A stretch of DNA of 10,000 nucleotides from Penaeus vannamei. Taxonomy: Eukaryota; Arthropoda; Malacostraca; Decapoda; Penaeidae. Position 1 is the stretch's first letter. Every line of letters begins with the position of its first letter. A program made the position numbers and the translations under genes. Below the pieces are notes generated by a model. The model did not search any database. It saw only the letters and a list, made by a program, of their open reading frames with translations, and was not told where the DNA came from. The stretch lies in contig NC_091549.1 in NCBI RefSeq assembly GCF_042767895.1, forward strand, positions 52,293,147 to 52,303,146, written 5' to 3'. Shown piece after piece: positions 8,589 through 10,000 of the stretch.

Positions 8589-8858
8589 CAAACCGAAAGA
8601 AAGGAGTTGTCACGCTATCCGTCTATGCCCTTATTTGGAAGATGGGGTGGGGGTAGGGGGAAAGGCGGTAGGAGGGGGGGGGGAAGGGAAGGGAGACTGA
8701 AGGGCGATTGGGCGACTGGTAAAAGGCTGATTCGAGATTGGCTGATTAATAATGGGCGGTGTCGTGATCGGGTGACCTGTGTTGACCTTGTCGCGGGAAA
8801 GGTGTGTTGATCCGCCTGGTCCTGCTCGGGGTATTGGCTTCGTAGTGGTGGGTTTGTG
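8589..8858. other. GC-richer ordinary sequence with a G-run cluster
   Basis: About 270 bases with higher GC content than the rest of the non-repeat DNA. It starts with a G-rich stretch (8644-8693), then mixed sequence containing short repeats of GATTGG and CGATTGGG type near 8706-8745. A 67-codon plus-strand frame lies at 8607-8810 with no recognisable domain. I do not call it a gene. Confidence 0.5.
8644..8693 (+). other. Potential G-quadruplex sequence
   Basis: G runs of 4, 5, 5 and 10 bases at 8644-8647, 8649-8653, 8656-8660 and 8674-8683 are followed by GGG at 8686 and 8691. The right half alone meets the usual four-G3-run rule with loops of up to seven bases, if the G10 run supplies two of the runs. 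Confidence 0.6.
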
Positions 8859-8860
8859 AG

Positions 8861-8894
<34 letters not shown>

Positions 8895-9088
8895 ATTGTT
8901 GTTGTCTTATTATTGTCGTTGTTATTGTTGTTATTGTTGTTGTCTTATTGTCGTTGTTGTTATTGTTGTTTTATTATTGTCGTTGTTGTTGTTGTTATTG
9001 TTGTCTTATTGTCGATGTTGTTGTTATTGTTGTCTTATTATTGTTGTTGTTGTTGTTGTCCTTGTCATTATTGTCGTTGTTGTTATTT
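8859..9088. repeat. (GTT)n and interspersed GTC/ATT/CTT repeat
   Basis: A clean (TTG)n run of about 11 units at 8860-8892 is followed by a variant array in which TTATTG, TTGTCG and GTCTTA recur at irregular spacings of tens of bases. The Val/Leu/Cys frames are repeat translations. Confidence 0.9.
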
Positions 9089-9324
9089 TTGATAATAATG
9101 ATAATGATAAAATTGATAATTATAACGATAATAATGATAATAAGAAAGGTAATTAGGAAAATTGTGATGATAATGATAAGAAGAGTGATAACGGTGATGT
9201 TGAGAATGATAATAATAATAATGGTGATGATAACAGTAATGATGATAACGATAATGGTAATGATAATGATAATAACATTAGTGATTATAGTATTAATAGT
9301 AGCATTAATAATAATAATAATAAT

Positions 9325-9359
<35 letters not shown>

Positions 9360-9370
9360 TAATAATAATA
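9089..9370. repeat. GAT/AAT trinucleotide repeat
   Basis: AATGATAAT-type units dominate, with a purer (AAT)n run at about 9307-9357. The plus strand is purine-richer here than in the block to the left, so the trinucleotide motif reverses strand at about 9089. Confidence 0.88.
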
Positions 9371-9597
9371 TCGTGCCTCGTATTACGAATCTGTGAGAAC
9401 CTTGTTCTATTGTTGTTTTTAATATCATTATTATTATTATTATTGAATACATATAAACGTGTGCGTTATATTAGAAATTATGAACAATCCGATTCCAACT
9501 TTTTAAAATATCATTATTAGTATTGCTATCGGCATTGCCATCATTATTGCTGTTTTTGTTATAATTTTATTATAATCATTGCCATTATTGTTACTAT
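9371..9597. other. Mixed sequence with short ATT runs
   Basis: About 225 bases. An (ATT)n run of about six units lies near 9425-9444, and imperfect ATT/GTT sequence starts near 9510. The rest is unremarkable and no gene is visible. Confidence 0.5.
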
Positions 9598-10000
9598 TCT
9601 AATTACTGTCATTATTATTACTATCATCATTATCATCATTATTATTATTATTACTATCATTATTATCATCATTATTATTACTATCATCATTATCATCATT
9701 ATTATTACTATCATTATTATCATCACTATTATTACTATCATTATTATCATCATTATTATTACTATCATTATTATCATCATTATTACTATCATTGTCATCA
9801 TTATTATTATCATTATTATCATTATTATCATTATTATTACTATCATTATTATCATCATTATTATTACTATCATCATTAAAATCATTATTATTACTATCAT
9901 TATTATCATCATTATTATTACTATCATTATTATCATCATTATTATTACTATCATTATTATCATCATTATTATTACTATCATTATTATCATCATTAATATT
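9598..10000. repeat. 27-bp higher-order ATT/ATC repeat
   Basis: Units of 27 bases, made of the triplets CAT TAT TAT TAC TAT CAT TAT TAT CAT, repeat about 14 times with variants (lost or gained triplets, TAC-to-TAT, an AAA near 9880). The array runs off the right edge of the window. The minus-strand Met/Ile/Val frame (9559-9993), with a nine-residue period, is only its translation. Confidence 0.88.

Noticed and set aside
8607..8810. 67-codon plus-strand frame in the GC-richer segment
   Set aside because: The first part is poly-Gly/Arg from G runs and the rest has no recognisable motif. It is too short and unsupported to call.
9559..9993. 144-codon minus-strand Met/Ile/Val frame with a nine-residue period
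   Set aside because: It is the translation of a 27-bp ATT/ATC repeat. It is hydrophobic by composition only, not a membrane protein gene.

Overview
This window looks like non-coding DNA from a large, microsatellite-rich animal genome. A penaeid shrimp or similar crustacean is my best guess. The basis is the extreme density of (CT)n, (CA)n/(GT)n, (TA)n, (ATC)n and (ATT)n arrays, the absence of compact gene structure, and a decayed non-LTR retrotransposon of a family common in aquatic animals. The organism call is inference, because nothing here is diagnostic of one species. I see no intact protein-coding gene, no tRNA or rRNA and no CRISPR array. Almost every long open frame is a translation of a simple repeat (poly-Leu/Ser, Arg/Glu, Tyr/Ile, Met/Ile, Val/Leu).

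Layout. 1-235 is degenerate ATT/GTT repeat. 353-540 is a purine tract with a (CAGA)n core. 541-978 is low-repeat sequence with two perfect palindromes. 979-1220 is a compound (TC)n-(CA)n microsatellite, followed by about 560 bases that are almost purely pyrimidine (1276-1838). 1985-2250 is GAT/ATC repeat. 2260-2530 and 2636-2937 are further pyrimidine tracts separated by about 100 bases of ordinary sequence. 2938-3405 holds a 27-bp minisatellite inside a 140-codon open frame of doubtful meaning. 3510-3609 is (AT)n-(GT)n. 3831-4098 is ordinary sequence. 4099-4225 is a TG/TA/CA block ending in about 28 TA units.

The one recognisable genetic element lies at 4232-5981 on the minus strand. It is a 5'-truncated, frameshifted LINE fossil of RTE-like type. 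It keeps the endonuclease-to-RT linker, the start of the RT domain and the C-terminal region, has lost the RT catalytic core, and ends in a (TGA)n tail. It sits between TA-rich blocks: a pure (TA)n array on its 3' side, and about 620 bases of almost pure A+T (5982-6600) on its 5' side.

The right part continues with ordinary AT-rich sequence (6601-6955), GTT/ATT/ATC repeats (6956-7430), two (CT)n arrays of about 105-109 bases flanking a 215-base spacer (7625-8182), a C/T tract (8251-8588), a G-rich quadruplex-capable stretch (8644-8693), and a GTT-to-GATAAT block that reverses strand near 9089. It ends in a 27-bp higher-order ATT/ATC repeat running off the window end (about 9600-10000).

No genes work together here. 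The interest lies in repeat architecture, the retroelement fossil, possible non-B DNA structures, and signs of homopolymer-biased sequence in the LINE segment that may be decay or an assembly artefact.
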